Assembly: GCA_039920745.1 (NCBI GenBank)
Contig: JBDSDD010000008.1
Coordinates: forward strand, 111,378-175,377
Direction: 5' to 3'
Length of the DNA stretch: 64,000 nt
From: Scleromatobacter sp039920745
GTDB lineage: Bacteria > Pseudomonadota > Gammaproteobacteria > Burkholderiales > Burkholderiaceae_C
This document shows positions 16,319 to 25,280 of this stretch, one piece after another (position 1 is the stretch's first letter; each line of letters starts with the position of its first letter). Below the pieces are notes generated by a model. That model was not told the DNA's origin. It saw only the letters and a list, made by a program, of their open reading frames with translations, and ran no database searches. The position numbers and the translations under genes were made by a program.

Positions 16319-16939
16319 TTACTTGATCGCGGATGCCGTCTTGGCCAGCGCCGTGATGCGCGCCCAGTCGCCGCTCTTCATCGCGTCGGCCGGCGTCAGC
16401 CAGGAGCCACCGACCACCTTCACGTTGGGCAGCGCCAGGAACTGCGTAGCGGTCTCGACCGTCACGCCGCCCGTGGGGCAGAACGCGATGTCGGAGAACG
16501 GGCCGGAGAAGGCCTTCAGCAGCGGGATGCCGCCGACGGCCGTAGCCGGGAACAGCTTCAGGAAAGTGAAGCCGTCGTCGGCCGCCATCATGATCTCGCT
16601 GCCCGTGGAGACGCCCGGCAACAGCGCGATGCCGAGTTCCTTGCAGGCATCGCCGACCGCCTTGGTGTAGCCCGGGCTGACGATGAACTTCGAGCCCGCG
16701 GCGTGCGCGGCGCGCGCGTCAGCTGCGTTGCGCACGGTGCCGGCACCAACAACGGCATCAGGCACCTCGCGCGCGATGGCCGCGATCGCCGGCAAGCCGG
16801 CCGCGGTGCGCAGCGTCACTTCCAGCACGCGAACGCCGCCGGCGACCAGCGCCTTGGCCATCGGGACGGCGTCTTCGATGCGGTCGATGACGATGACGGG
16901 GATGACGGGGCCGTAGCCAGCAAGGTCGAGTGGATTCAT
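16319..16939 (-). CDS. eda: 2-dehydro-3-deoxy-phosphogluconate (KDPG) aldolase
   Basis: The 206-residue protein matches Eda throughout: VLEVTLRT with the catalytic Glu (about residues 39-46), VVGAGTVRN (about 63-71), and FLKLFPAT with the Schiff-base Lys (about 127-134). It splits KDPG into pyruvate and glyceraldehyde-3-phosphate, the last Entner-Doudoroff step. It lies 100 bases downstream of edd on the same strand, so the two form the usual pathway unit, read from the edd promoter. Confidence 0.96.
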   Translation of the reverse strand: MNPLDLAGYGPVIPVIVIDRIEDAVPMAKALVAGGVRVLEVTLRTAAGLPAIAAIAREVPDAVVGAGTVRNAADARAAHAAGSKFIVSPGYTKAVGDACKELGIALLPGVSTGSEIMMAADDGFTFLKLFPATAVGGIPLLKAFSGPFSDIAFCPTGGVTVETATQFLALPNVKVVGGSWLTPADAMKSGDWARITALAKTASAIK

Positions 16940-17039
16940 GGGTGATGTCTCTTCGTGAAGTCAGTGGTGGTGGGGTCCAACCGGGTCATATCCCGGGCCG
17001 GCGAGCGCTCCGCCGCACCGCAGAGAGCCCAGGCCGTCA

Positions 17040-18890
17040 TTACAACCACGTGCAGGCGCCCTCTTCCGCGGTGTTGACGTTTCTTCGCATCCCCGCGAAC
17101 AGATTGCGCCCGAACCCGACGCCGTGCGCCTCGGCCAGCGACTGGCTGCGCTCGGCCAGCGGGCGCGCGGCCCATTCGGCCTCGGGTACCAGCACCTGCA
17201 GCGTACCCGCCACCGCGTCGAGGCGGATGACGTCGCCATCGCGCACCTTGGCCAGGGGGCCGCCGCCCAGGGCCTCGGGGCTGACGTGGATGGCGGCCGG
17301 CACGTTGCCGGACGCGCCGCTCATGCGGCCGTCGGTGACCAGCGCCACCTTGAAGCCGCGGCCCTGCAGCACCGCCAGCGGCGGGGTCAGCTTGTGCAAC
17401 TCGGGCATGCCGTTGGCGCGCGGGCCTTGCCAGCGCACGACGGCGATGAAGTCCTTCTCCAGCGTGCCGGCCTGGAACGCGCGCAGCAGGTCTTCCTGGG
17501 CATCGAACACCTGGGCCGGTGCCTCGATGATGTGCTTGTCCAAGGGCACCGCGGACACCTTGATGACCGAACGTCCGAGATTGCCTTCGAGCAACTTGAG
17601 GCCGCCGGTGGCGCCGAAAGGCTCCGCAGCGGTGCGCACGACGCTGTCGTCGATCGGCGTGTCGGGCAGCGCCGTCCACCGCAGCTTGCCTTCGTGCAGC
17701 GACGGGATCTCACCGTACGCAGCCATGCCGCCCGCAGCGACGGTGGCGACATCGGCATGCGCCAGGCCGGCCTTGAGTAGCTCACGCAGAACGAAGCCCG
17801 GGCCGCCGGCCGCCTGGAACTGGTTCACGTCGGCGCTGCCGTTCGGGTACACGCGACTGAGCAGCGGGATCACGGTCGACAGCTCGGCGAAATCCGACCA
17901 GTCGATCAGGATGCCGGCGGCGCGCGCCACGGCAACCCAGTGGATCAAGTGGTTGGTGGAGCCCCCGGTGGCCAGCAGCGCGACCATCGCATTGACGATG
18001 CAGCGTTCGTCGACCAGCACGCCGATGGGCACGTTGCGGCGCTCGCGAGTCAGCGACAGCACCGTGGCGACTGCCTCGCGCGTCAGGGCCGTGCGCAGGC
18101 CGTCGTGCGGATGCACGAACGCGGCGCCAGGCACGTGCAGGCCCATGGCCTCGAGCAGCATCTGGTTGGAGTTGGCGGTGCCGTAGAACGTGCAGGTGCC
18201 CGGGCCGTGGTACGCCTTGCTCTCGGCCTCCAGCAGTTCGGCGCGGCCGACCAGTCCTTGGGCCGCCTGCTCGCGCACCTTGGACTTGGCCTTGTTCGAC
18301 AGCCCCGTCGACATCGGCCCCGCCGGCACGAACACGCACGGCAGGTGGCCGAATTGCAGCGCGCCGATCAGCAGGCCCGGCACGATCTTGTCGCAGATGC
18401 CCAGCAGCAGCACCGCGTCGAACACGTCGTGCGACAGCGCGATGGCGGTGGACATGGCGATGGTGTCACGCGAGAACAGCGACAGCTCCATGCCCGGCGC
18501 GCCCTGCGTGACGCCGTCGCACATGGCCGGCACGCCACCGGCCACCTGTACCGTGGCGCCCATGGCGGCCGCGTCACGGCGGATCTGTTCCGGGTAGCCC
18601 TCGTAAGGCTGGTGCGCCGACAGCATGTCGTTGTACGCGGTGACGATGCCGATATGCGGCGAGCGCTCGGCGACCACGCGCAGCTTGTCGTTGGCGGGCA
18701 TGGCCGCGAAGGCATGGGCGACGTTGGCGCAACCCAGGCGCTCCGCGCCGCGGGCGCGCGTGCGCAGGGCGTCGACGTGGCCGAGGTAGTCGGCGCGGGT
18801 GTCGGCGCTGCGCCGGCGGATGCGGTCGGTGACGGCGGCGACGGTCGCGTCGAGCGGCTGCTGAAGCTGGGGCGTGGCGGTGTAACTCAT
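17040..18890 (-). CDS. edd: phosphogluconate dehydratase
   Basis: The 616-residue protein belongs to the IlvD/Edd dehydratase family, which uses a [4Fe-4S] cluster. Recognisable blocks are SPHIGIVTAYNDMLSAH (about residues 75-91), GGVPAMCDGVTQG (about 118-130) and LLGICDKIVPG (about 165-175), and TDGRMSGASG near residue 520. It dehydrates 6-phosphogluconate to KDPG, which Eda then cleaves. The ATG at 18888-18890 opens MSYTATPQL; the longer open frame to 18998 has no support. A short inverted repeat lies upstream of the start. Confidence 0.95.
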   Translation of the reverse strand: MSYTATPQLQQPLDATVAAVTDRIRRRSADTRADYLGHVDALRTRARGAERLGCANVAHAFAAMPANDKLRVVAERSPHIGIVTAYNDMLSAHQPYEGYPEQIRRDAAAMGATVQVAGGVPAMCDGVTQGAPGMELSLFSRDTIAMSTAIALSHDVFDAVLLLGICDKIVPGLLIGALQFGHLPCVFVPAGPMSTGLSNKAKSKVREQAAQGLVGRAELLEAESKAYHGPGTCTFYGTANSNQMLLEAMGLHVPGAAFVHPHDGLRTALTREAVATVLSLTRERRNVPIGVLVDERCIVNAMVALLATGGSTNHLIHWVAVARAAGILIDWSDFAELSTVIPLLSRVYPNGSADVNQFQAAGGPGFVLRELLKAGLAHADVATVAAGGMAAYGEIPSLHEGKLRWTALPDTPIDDSVVRTAAEPFGATGGLKLLEGNLGRSVIKVSAVPLDKHIIEAPAQVFDAQEDLLRAFQAGTLEKDFIAVVRWQGPRANGMPELHKLTPPLAVLQGRGFKVALVTDGRMSGASGNVPAAIHVSPEALGGGPLAKVRDGDVIRLDAVAGTLQVLVPEAEWAARPLAERSQSLAEAHGVGFGRNLFAGMRRNVNTAEEGACTWL

Positions 18891-18904
18891 GCTTGGATTA
18901 TCTG

Positions 18905-18917
18905 GTAACTCCGTTAC
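18905..18917. promoter_or_regulatory. possible operator of the edd-eda unit
   Basis: GTAAC-TCC-GTTAC, 5-base arms 14 bases upstream of the edd start; a related GAGTTACGGAGT block recurs, inverted, about 30 bases further upstream. Position fits a repressor site. The regulator is unknown; HexR is one option but the sequence is not a clear HexR box. Confidence 0.4.
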
Positions 18918-19047
18918 ATCGTCAAACCAACGCCGGGGGCGGGGAGTTACGGAGTCGGGACCAGGACTTGAAGCCAGCGCGACAGCCAACCAATGCACCC
19001 ACCTGCTGAGTTTGCGCCCGCCCGGCGCCCTTCACCGTGACGCAGAT

Positions 19048-19659
19048 TCAGTGCGCGATCGTGGACGAACCGTCGATGCGGCGCTGCGCAACAGCCAGGT
19101 CGTCGACGGTGTCGATGTCGAACAGCACGCCGGGATCATCGAGCTCGACGGCAGCGGTCGGGTAGCGCGCGAGCAGGCGGCGTGCACCCTCGTCTCCCTT
19201 GAGCATCACCAGCTCGGAAAACAGCTCGGCCGCAAACCCCACGGGGCTGCCGCGCCGGCCGCGATACTGCGCGAACGCGATCGGCTGCTGGTCGAGCGCG
19301 GCGGCGACGGCGCGCAGGCTGCTCGGCTTGACCAGCGGCATGTCGCCGGGCAGCACCAGCCAGCCGCTCGCGCTCGCATGAATCGAGACACCCGCCGCGA
19401 TCGAATCGCCCATACCCCACCCCGTTTGCGAACGGGCGTCGACGACGACCATGTCGGCAGGCGCGACCAGGCCTTTTGCCTCGGCGATCAAGGCTTCGGA
19501 AATGACGAGCACCACCGGCATGTCGGAGGCAATGGCATTGCGCAAGGTGCGCACGAGGACACTGTCGCCGCCCAGCTTTTCACTGAGCTTGTGACGCGTC
19601 CCGTGATATCGGCTCCCTGCGCCGGCGGCCAACACGACGATGGCCGGTTCATTTTTCAT
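19048..19659 (-). CDS. MobA-like nucleotidyltransferase
   Basis: The 203-residue protein has the nucleotidyltransferase start VVLAAGAGSRYHGTRHK (about residues 7-23) and the metal-binding LPGDMPLV (about 101-108), typical of the MobA/MocA group that attaches CMP or GMP to molybdopterin or another sugar-like substrate. I chose the ATG at 19657-19659 because it opens directly into the signature; the frame extends to 19785 but without recognisable sequence. No molybdoenzyme or Mo-cofactor gene is near, so its exact substrate is open. It is divergent from pdxH. Confidence 0.75.
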   Translation of the reverse strand: MKNEPAIVVLAAGAGSRYHGTRHKLSEKLGGDSVLVRTLRNAIASDMPVVLVISEALIAEAKGLVAPADMVVVDARSQTGWGMGDSIAAGVSIHASASGWLVLPGDMPLVKPSSLRAVAAALDQQPIAFAQYRGRRGSPVGFAAELFSELVMLKGDEGARRLLARYPTAAVELDDPGVLFDIDTVDDLAVAQRRIDGSSTIAH

Positions 19660-19787
19660 GGGGCGCACGCGCGGTGTCTTCCTGAGGCTGCCGCGCATTG
19701 AATAGTTATGTGCCTCAAGAATCGTTGCCAAACCCCTTTTATTCCAGTGGGACGTATACCTAAGGCGTTCCCCTAAACTCACCACTC

Positions 19788-20432
19788 ATGGAACATCATT
19801 CGAACCTGTCTGGCGAACGCAAGAGTTACGAGCTCGCCGCCCTCGAAGACGCCGATGCGGCCCTCGATCCAAGGCGTCAATTCGAGGCCTGGATGGACGA
19901 GGCCTTCGCCGCGAAGGTGCCCGAGCCGAACGCGATGACGCTCGCGACGGTAGGCGCCGACGGCCGACCGTCCACCCGCATCGTGCTCATCAAGGGCTGC
20001 GACGCGCGCGGCATCACCTGGTTCACCAACTACGACAGCCGCAAGGGCCACGAACTGGCCGCGCGTCCGTTCGCCGCGCTGCAGTTCCACTGGGTCGAGC
20101 TCGAGCGTGTGGTGCGTATCGAGGGCGCCGTCGAGCGCGTCAGCGACGCCGAATCGGACGCCTATTTCGCCTCGCGCCCCCTGGATTCGCGCCTCGGCGC
20201 ATGGGCCTCGCCGCAAAGCCAGGTCATCGAGTCGCGTGGCGTGCTGGTGGCCAACGCCGCAAAATACGCGGCGAAGTTCCTGCTCGATCCGCCGCGGCCG
20301 CCACACTGGGGCGGCTTCCGCCTCATGCCCGAGGCTTGGGAGTTCTGGCAGGGCCGCAAGTCGCGCCTGCACGATCGGCTACGCTACCGACTGGAGGCCG
20401 GCGCGTGGTTGCGCGAGCGCCTCGCGCCCTGA
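19788..20432 (+). CDS. pdxH: pyridoxamine 5'-phosphate oxidase
   Basis: The 214-residue FMN enzyme converts pyridoxamine- or pyridoxine-5'-phosphate to pyridoxal-5'-phosphate. Family marks are RPSTRIVLIKGCDARGITW (about residues 60-80), NYDSRKGHEL (about 83-92), SRPLDSRLGAWASPQS (about 126-141), PPHWGGFRL (about 167-175) and RLHDRLRYR near the C-terminus. Length is standard. It is a single gene, divergent from the nucleotidyltransferase and convergent with msrA. Confidence 0.96.
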   Translation: MEHHSNLSGERKSYELAALEDADAALDPRRQFEAWMDEAFAAKVPEPNAMTLATVGADGRPSTRIVLIKGCDARGITWFTNYDSRKGHELAARPFAALQFHWVELERVVRIEGAVERVSDAESDAYFASRPLDSRLGAWASPQSQVIESRGVLVANAAKYAAKFLLDPPRPPHWGGFRLMPEAWEFWQGRKSRLHDRLRYRLEAGAWLRERLAP

Positions 20433-20435
20433 GAT

Positions 20436-20972
20436 TCAAGTGCCCAGGCTGTCTCCGAATACCTTGCGGAATTTCTCGACCTTGGGCCCGATGACCGCCG
20501 CGCAATAACCCTGATTCGGGTTGTTGGCGAAGTAATGCTGGTGATACGCCTCGGCCGCCGAATAATTGGCCAGCGGCTCGACTTCGGTCACCACACGCCC
20601 CCCTAGTTCAGCATTCGCCTCTTCGCGCACCTGGGCAATCAGGTCGCGCTGCGATTTGTCCGACCAATAGATTGCCGATCGATATTGCGTACCGACGTCG
20701 GCACCCTGGCGATTGCGGGTGGTCGGGTCGTGCGTGGCGAAGAACACCTTGAGCAGGTCGGAAAGCGAGATCCGGTGCGGATCGAAGCGCACCCGCACGA
20801 CCTCGGCGTGGCCGGTGTTGCCAGCACACACGGCCTCGTAGGTCGGTGCGGCAGTCTGGCCGTTGCTGTAGCCGGACTGCACGTCGACGACGCCGCGCAG
20901 TTGCTCGAACACCGCCTCGACGCACCAGAAGCAACCCCCTGCAAGCGTGATGGTCTCGATCGACTCACTCAT
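20436..20972 (-). CDS. msrA: peptide-methionine (S)-S-oxide reductase
   Basis: The 178-residue protein carries the MsrA active-site motif GGCFWCVEAVF (about residues 12-22) and conserved YEAVCAGNTGHAEVVRV and THDPTTRNRQGADVGTQYRS blocks, and QHYFANNPNQGYC near the C-terminus with a resolving Cys. It repairs methionine sulphoxide in proteins using thioredoxin. It converges with pdxH with only three bases between stop codons. Confidence 0.96.
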   Translation of the reverse strand: MSESIETITLAGGCFWCVEAVFEQLRGVVDVQSGYSNGQTAAPTYEAVCAGNTGHAEVVRVRFDPHRISLSDLLKVFFATHDPTTRNRQGADVGTQYRSAIYWSDKSQRDLIAQVREEANAELGGRVVTEVEPLANYSAAEAYHQHYFANNPNQGYCAAVIGPKVEKFRKVFGDSLGT

Positions 20973-21020
20973 CCTTCGCTCCTTTTGCAGCCCACCGGAT
21001 GATGCGCCACGGCCGCGACA

Positions 21021-21866
21021 ATGCGACGCATGATCGCAGACTGGTTGACCTCCTCCGGCCTGGGCGCCATCAAGCCCGTGTTCTCGGCGCTGCTGCTGCC
21101 GCCTGCGCCGCTGCTCGCGCTGGCGCTCGCGGGCGCGTGGGTGACGCGCAGGCGGCCGCGCAGCGGTCTCTGGATGGTGACGCTGGGCTGCGTCGGCCTT
21201 TGGCTGACGTGCTGCACCGGCGCGTCACGCTGGGTCGAGCGCCACGCCCTGAGCGAGCCCGCGCCGCTGGACGCCGGGCAGCGCGAGGCCCTGCGAGTGC
21301 GCGCCGCGGCCGGCGCGCCGCTGGCGATCGTCGTGCTGGGCGGCGGCATGAGCGACACGGCGCCTGAGTATGGCCAGTACAATTTGAGCGGCACATCGCT
21401 GGCCCGACTGCGCTACGCGCTGTGGCTGGCCCGGCAGACGGGCATGCCGGTGGCGGCGTCGGGCGGACAAGGCTGGGGCACCACCGACCCCGCGGTCCCG
21501 GCCGAGGCGGCGCGCATGGCCGAGATCGCGCAGGCGGAATGGAACCTGCCGCTGCGCTGGATCGATCCGACCTCGCGCGACACGCACGAAAACGCCGTCA
21601 ACATGCTGGCGCTGCTGCGACCGGCCGGCGTCCGCGAGCTCGTGTTGGTGACAAACGGGCTGCACATGCCACGCGCGCTGCGCGAGTTCAACGCGGCGGC
21701 GGCCTCGGCGTCGGCGCCCAACTCGATGCGGATCGTCGCCGCGCCAATGGGCCAGGCGACCGCGAGCACCTCGGCCCTGCTGGAATGGATGCCATCGGGC
21801 GAAGGCGCGCTGCGCATGCATGAGGTGCTGCACGAAGTGCTGGCCGCGGTCGGAGACTCCCGCTGA
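21021..21866 (+). CDS. YdcF/ElyC-like membrane protein (DUF218)
   Basis: The 281-residue protein has two N-terminal transmembrane segments (about residues 22-42 and 46-66) and a DUF218 domain (about 97-270) with IVVLGGGM, SGGQGW, and a DPTSRDTHENAVN stretch typical of the SanA/ElyC/YdcF group. Members affect envelope integrity and peptidoglycan or lipid-carrier metabolism in enterobacteria; the function here is inferred only from the family. It is divergent from msrA. Confidence 0.8.
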   Translation: MRRMIADWLTSSGLGAIKPVFSALLLPPAPLLALALAGAWVTRRRPRSGLWMVTLGCVGLWLTCCTGASRWVERHALSEPAPLDAGQREALRVRAAAGAPLAIVVLGGGMSDTAPEYGQYNLSGTSLARLRYALWLARQTGMPVAASGGQGWGTTDPAVPAEAARMAEIAQAEWNLPLRWIDPTSRDTHENAVNMLALLRPAGVRELVLVTNGLHMPRALREFNAAAASASAPNSMRIVAAPMGQATASTSALLEWMPSGEGALRMHEVLHEVLAAVGDSR

Positions 21867-21872
21867 CGTGAC

Positions 21873-21906
21873 GAAGCCCCGATCACTTGAAGGTGGTCGG
21901 GGCTTC
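21873..21906. terminator. hairpin after the YdcF-like gene
   Basis: GAAGCCCCGA and TCGGGGCTTC, 10-base perfect arms with a 14-base loop, seven bases after the stop codon. No T-run follows. Confidence 0.55.
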
Positions 21907-22075
21907 CTGGACGACTTGAACGTCGTCCGATGGGGCTCCGGAGCAGAACGCCCGGGGCTCCGATTGCGCATCGATTGCGCAGAGGGGAGTGCCTCGATGA
22001 GGCAGTTCAAAGATAGTCCAGATGGACCCGGGCTGCAAGAAAATCGCGACGAAGGGACCGCGCGTCCTGATAGCC

Positions 22076-23653
22076 TCAAGCGGCCTTGACTGCGGCCATC
22101 ACTTGGGTGAAGACATCGTCAAGGCGGGATTCGACATCCTTCGCCAAAGCCCCCGCCATCGTGATCGGCCGGCCCCATTCGCGATTCGTCTCGCCGGGCC
22201 ACTTGGAGGTCGCGTCGAGGCCCATCTTGCCTCCCAGGCCGCTGGTGGGCGAGGCGAAGTCGAGGTAGTCGATCGGCGTGTGGTCGACCAGCGTCGTGTC
22301 GCGCACCGGATCCATCCGCGTCGTGATGGCCCAGATCACTTCGTTCCAGTCGCGGATGTCGATGTCCTCGTCGACGACCACGATGAACTTCGTGTACATG
22401 AACTGGCGCAGCACGCTCCACAGGCCGAACATCAGCCGCTTGGCGTGGCCGGCGTAGGACTTCTTCATCGAGATCACCGCCATCCGGTAGCTGCACGCCT
22501 CCGGCGGCAGGTAGAAGTCGACGATCTCGGGGAACTGCTTTTGCAGCAGCGGCACGAACACTTCGTTGAGCGCCACCCCCAGCACGGCGGGCTCGTCCGG
22601 CGGCTTGCCGGTGTAGGTGGAGTGATAGATCGGGTCGCGCCGGTGGGTCAGGCGGTCGAGACGGAAGACCGGGAACCAGTCGCGCTCGTTGTAGTAGCCG
22701 GTGTGGTCGCCGTACGGGCCCTCCAGCGCATACAGATAGCCGCCCTGTTCCTTCAACGGGATGCCGCGCTCGCTGAAGCCGGTGTAGCCGCGTTCGGCGA
22801 CGGGGATATGGCCCTCGAGCACGATCTCGGCGCGCGCCGGCACCTGCAGCATCAGGCCGTCCTCGCCAGTCTGCGTATCGACCAGTTCAGTACGGCCGCC
22901 GCGCAGCAGGCCGGCGAACTGGTACTCGCCCAGCGTGTCGGGCACCGGCGTGACAGCGCCCAGCGTCGTCGCAGGGTCGGCGCCCAGCGCGCACACGAGC
23001 GGGAACGGCTTGCCAGGATTGGCGCGGGCGAACTCGCGGAAATCGAGCGCGCCACCGCGGTGGGTCAGCCAGCGCATGATCAGTTCGTTCCTGCCGATCA
23101 CCTGCTGGCGGTAGATGCCCAGGTTCTGGCGCAGGCGCGGCTGGGGCACGCGGCGCGGGCCGCGGGTGACGACCAGGCCCCAGGTGACCAGCGGGGCGAC
23201 GTCGCCGGGCCAGCAGGTCTGGATCGGCCATTGGGCCAGGTCGATCTCGTCGGCCGCCTGGATCACTTCCTGGCACGGCCCGTTGCGCAACACGGCCGGC
23301 TTCATGTCCCACAAGGCCTTGCCCATCGTCCACAGCTTGCCGGCGTCCTTGACCGACTTCGGAGGCTCCGGTTCGCGCAGGCTGGCCAGCAACTGGCCGA
23401 TGCCGCGGAGCTCGGAAATGTCGGTCGCGCCCATGCCGAGGGCTACACGGTGAGGGGTACCGAACAGGTTGGCGAGCACCGGCACGCGATACCCGGTGGG
23501 GTTCTCGAAGAGCAGTGCCGGCCCCTTCTGGCGCAGCACGCGATCGGCCAAAGCGGTCATTTCCAGGTTAGGGGACACGGGCGCTGTTACACGTCTGAGC
23601 TCCCCAGAACCCTCCAGATTGGCTGCGAACTCGCGCAAATCACGGTATTTCAT
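22076..23653 (-). CDS. ubiD: 4-hydroxy-3-polyprenylbenzoate decarboxylase
   Basis: The 525-residue enzyme is of the UbiD type, which uses prenylated FMN to decarboxylate the ubiquinone precursor. Recognisable blocks are NLGIYRQQVIG (about residues 171-181), EGPYGDHTGYYN (about 302-313), EACSYRMAVISMKKSYAGHA (about 380-399) and DEDIDIRDWNEVIWA (about 424-438). No ubiX gene is adjacent. The start at 23653 follows a short AT-rich stretch; a divergent promoter for the transglycosylase gene lies in the same region. Confidence 0.95.
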   Translation of the reverse strand: MKYRDLREFAANLEGSGELRRVTAPVSPNLEMTALADRVLRQKGPALLFENPTGYRVPVLANLFGTPHRVALGMGATDISELRGIGQLLASLREPEPPKSVKDAGKLWTMGKALWDMKPAVLRNGPCQEVIQAADEIDLAQWPIQTCWPGDVAPLVTWGLVVTRGPRRVPQPRLRQNLGIYRQQVIGRNELIMRWLTHRGGALDFREFARANPGKPFPLVCALGADPATTLGAVTPVPDTLGEYQFAGLLRGGRTELVDTQTGEDGLMLQVPARAEIVLEGHIPVAERGYTGFSERGIPLKEQGGYLYALEGPYGDHTGYYNERDWFPVFRLDRLTHRRDPIYHSTYTGKPPDEPAVLGVALNEVFVPLLQKQFPEIVDFYLPPEACSYRMAVISMKKSYAGHAKRLMFGLWSVLRQFMYTKFIVVVDEDIDIRDWNEVIWAITTRMDPVRDTTLVDHTPIDYLDFASPTSGLGGKMGLDATSKWPGETNREWGRPITMAGALAKDVESRLDDVFTQVMAAVKAA

Positions 23654-23686
23654 AATTTTTGGTTATGACTTTAGAAATCTATATTG

Positions 23687-23716
23687 TTGACGGGTTATTA
23701 CGCGGCTCCCTACAAT
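23687..23716 (+). promoter_or_regulatory. sigma-70-type promoter for the lytic transglycosylase gene
   Basis: TTGACG (23687-23692), 18 bases, TACAAT (23711-23716) is close to consensus and points at the gene starting at 23907, leaving a leader of about 180 bases. Confidence 0.6.
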
Positions 23717-23906
23717 CCCGCCAGACGTAACACCAGGGTTATCCCGCCTCCTCGCTGAGGCCGGGCCCTGAAGGCTGCCGCCGGCTGCTAGACGCAGACT
23801 CCCCGGCCATGAATCGCAGCGTTTCCATTATCGCCAGCGTCGAGAACGCCGCGACCGCGCGCCCTGAGCGCCGACCGCCGGCACCGAACGCTGTGAAAGG
23901 AGAGAG

Positions 23907-24851
23907 ATGCTTCAACCCAAAGCTGTCGTGCGCAACGCATTGACGACCGGGCGAGAGTCAGTGACCGTATTCCTGACCGACGTGGGCCACGGCCTGCTCG
24001 ATGTGAGCCACAGCATGTTGGCAATGGTGGGCCTGGCCGTGGTGGCCGGAGCCTTGTTCATGGGCAGCCAGGACGAAATGCGCGACACCCTCGAGGCTCG
24101 CGCCTGGGGCTGGCTCGAGGCGCGCCACCTGGCGCGCAGCGGTGGCGAAGACCTCGCCGCCCAGGCCGAGTCCGACCCACCCTCGACCGGCCCGATCAAC
24201 ACCTCGTCGACGGCCGACCCGGCCGACCTGACGCGGGCGCAGGCCAACGTGGCCCGCTGGATCGTGCGCCGCTATCACGTGGCGCCGGAGCCGGTTGCCC
24301 GCCTGGTGCAGGAATCGTGGACGGTGGGCCAGCGCACCGGTATCGAGCCGACGCTGATCCTCTCGGTGATGGCCATCGAGTCCAGCTTCAACCCGTTCGC
24401 GCAGAGCCCAGTCGGCGCGCAGGGCCTCATGCAGGTGATGACCAAGATCCACAGTGACAAGTACGAGTCCTACGGCGGCCACCTGGCGGCATTCGACCCG
24501 GTCAGCAACCTGCGCGTGGGCGTGCTCGTGCTCAAGGAATGCATCGCCAAGGGTGGCAGCCTGTCGGGCGGACTGCGCTTCTACGTGGGCGCGGGCGCCG
24601 CGGACGACGATGGGGGCTACGCGGCCAAGGTCATCGCCGAGCAGGACCTGCTCAAGCGTGTCGCGGCCGGCCAGAACGTGCCGCCGACCGTCGTTCCCTT
24701 CATCGCCAACGTCGCGCCGACCCCGGTCGCGACGCCGGTGCCGGTCGTCGCTCCGGCCGCCGCGGCCAGCGAATCGACGGCTCACGCCGCCGCCCCGGAG
24801 CAGGACGCGCTGGCCAAGCCGGAACGCGAGCGCGTGGCCCTGGCCCGCTGA
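23907..24851 (+). CDS. lytic transglycosylase (SLT domain)
   Basis: The 314-residue protein has an N-terminal membrane anchor (about residues 38-54), an SLT domain (about 120-235) with SVMAIESSFNP holding the catalytic Glu and the GAQGLMQVM motif, and an Ala/Pro-rich C-terminal tail. It should cleave the glycan strands of peptidoglycan to 1,6-anhydro products at the membrane face in the periplasm. A good promoter precedes it and a rho-independent terminator follows. Confidence 0.88.
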   Translation: MLQPKAVVRNALTTGRESVTVFLTDVGHGLLDVSHSMLAMVGLAVVAGALFMGSQDEMRDTLEARAWGWLEARHLARSGGEDLAAQAESDPPSTGPINTSSTADPADLTRAQANVARWIVRRYHVAPEPVARLVQESWTVGQRTGIEPTLILSVMAIESSFNPFAQSPVGAQGLMQVMTKIHSDKYESYGGHLAAFDPVSNLRVGVLVLKECIAKGGSLSGGLRFYVGAGAADDDGGYAAKVIAEQDLLKRVAAGQNVPPTVVPFIANVAPTPVATPVPVVAPAAAASESTAHAAAPEQDALAKPERERVALAR

Positions 24852-24896
24852 ACTTTCGTTCGGCGCGCGGCGATCTCGCCTGCACCAATCAACGAG

Positions 24897-24920
24897 ACGG
24901 GCGCCGCGGCGCCCGTTTTT
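24897..24920 (+). terminator. rho-independent terminator
   Basis: ACGGGCGCC and GGCGCCCGT, 9-base arms with a 2-base centre, followed by TTTTT. It closes the lytic transglycosylase gene before the glyA leader. Confidence 0.85.
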
Positions 24921-25003
24921 CGCTTTCGCGCCTCCGTTTTGCTTCGTATTGCGTCAATCGACCCTCGCCTAGCTCCGCGGAACCTGCCGGACGGTTAAAC
25001 TGG

Positions 25004-25168
25004 CGGCTCGCGCGACTGGCGACAGGACGCGTCCCGAGATCCCCCGGCCTGGCTGTTGCCACCGGACTCCGGACGGGTTGCGAGGTGGTCCACCACCGGG
25101 AAGCGCGAAGGGTAGCGGGTGCCGTTCGGCAGCCTGCTCGCCTTTTCAGCCGTTCGCCTGGGCAGCGC
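25004..25168 (+). ncRNA. candidate ZTP riboswitch (pfl RNA) in the glyA leader
   Basis: The leader contains the conserved pieces of the pfl/ZTP aptamer in order. TCGCGC (25008-25013) pairs with GCGCGA (25103-25108) as P1. Just inside lie GACTGGCGACA (25014-25024) and CCACCGGGAAGC (25093-25104), the two sides of the conserved internal loop; an extended P2 region, ending in GGTGGT/ACCACC, lies between them. The 3' part has GCCGTTCGCCTGGGC (25149-25163), the conserved pseudoknot hairpin. ZTP riboswitches sense the folate-stress signal ZMP/ZTP and are known upstream of glyA. The expression platform (about 25165-25280) is not clear to me. Recognised from memory of the consensus; a covariance search would settle it. 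Confidence 0.78.
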
Positions 25169-25280
25169 GTCTTTCGCGCACCGCTGGTCTTCGTTCGCCG
25201 AAGCGCGCGCCCGCGCACCCGGCCGTCGTCCGCGAGGCCCGTCGTCGCGCCCGTGTGCCCTCCCAATCCAAGGAACCTCC

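Noticed and set aside
18905..18917. HexR box upstream of edd
   Set aside because: The arms are GTAAC/GTTAC with a 3-base spacer, not a convincing match to the HexR consensus; kept only as a generic operator candidate.
21907..22075. small RNA or tRNA after the YdcF-like gene
   Set aside because: Contains a GGACGAC/GTCGTCC hairpin and GGGGCT repeats but no cloverleaf and no promoter I can support.
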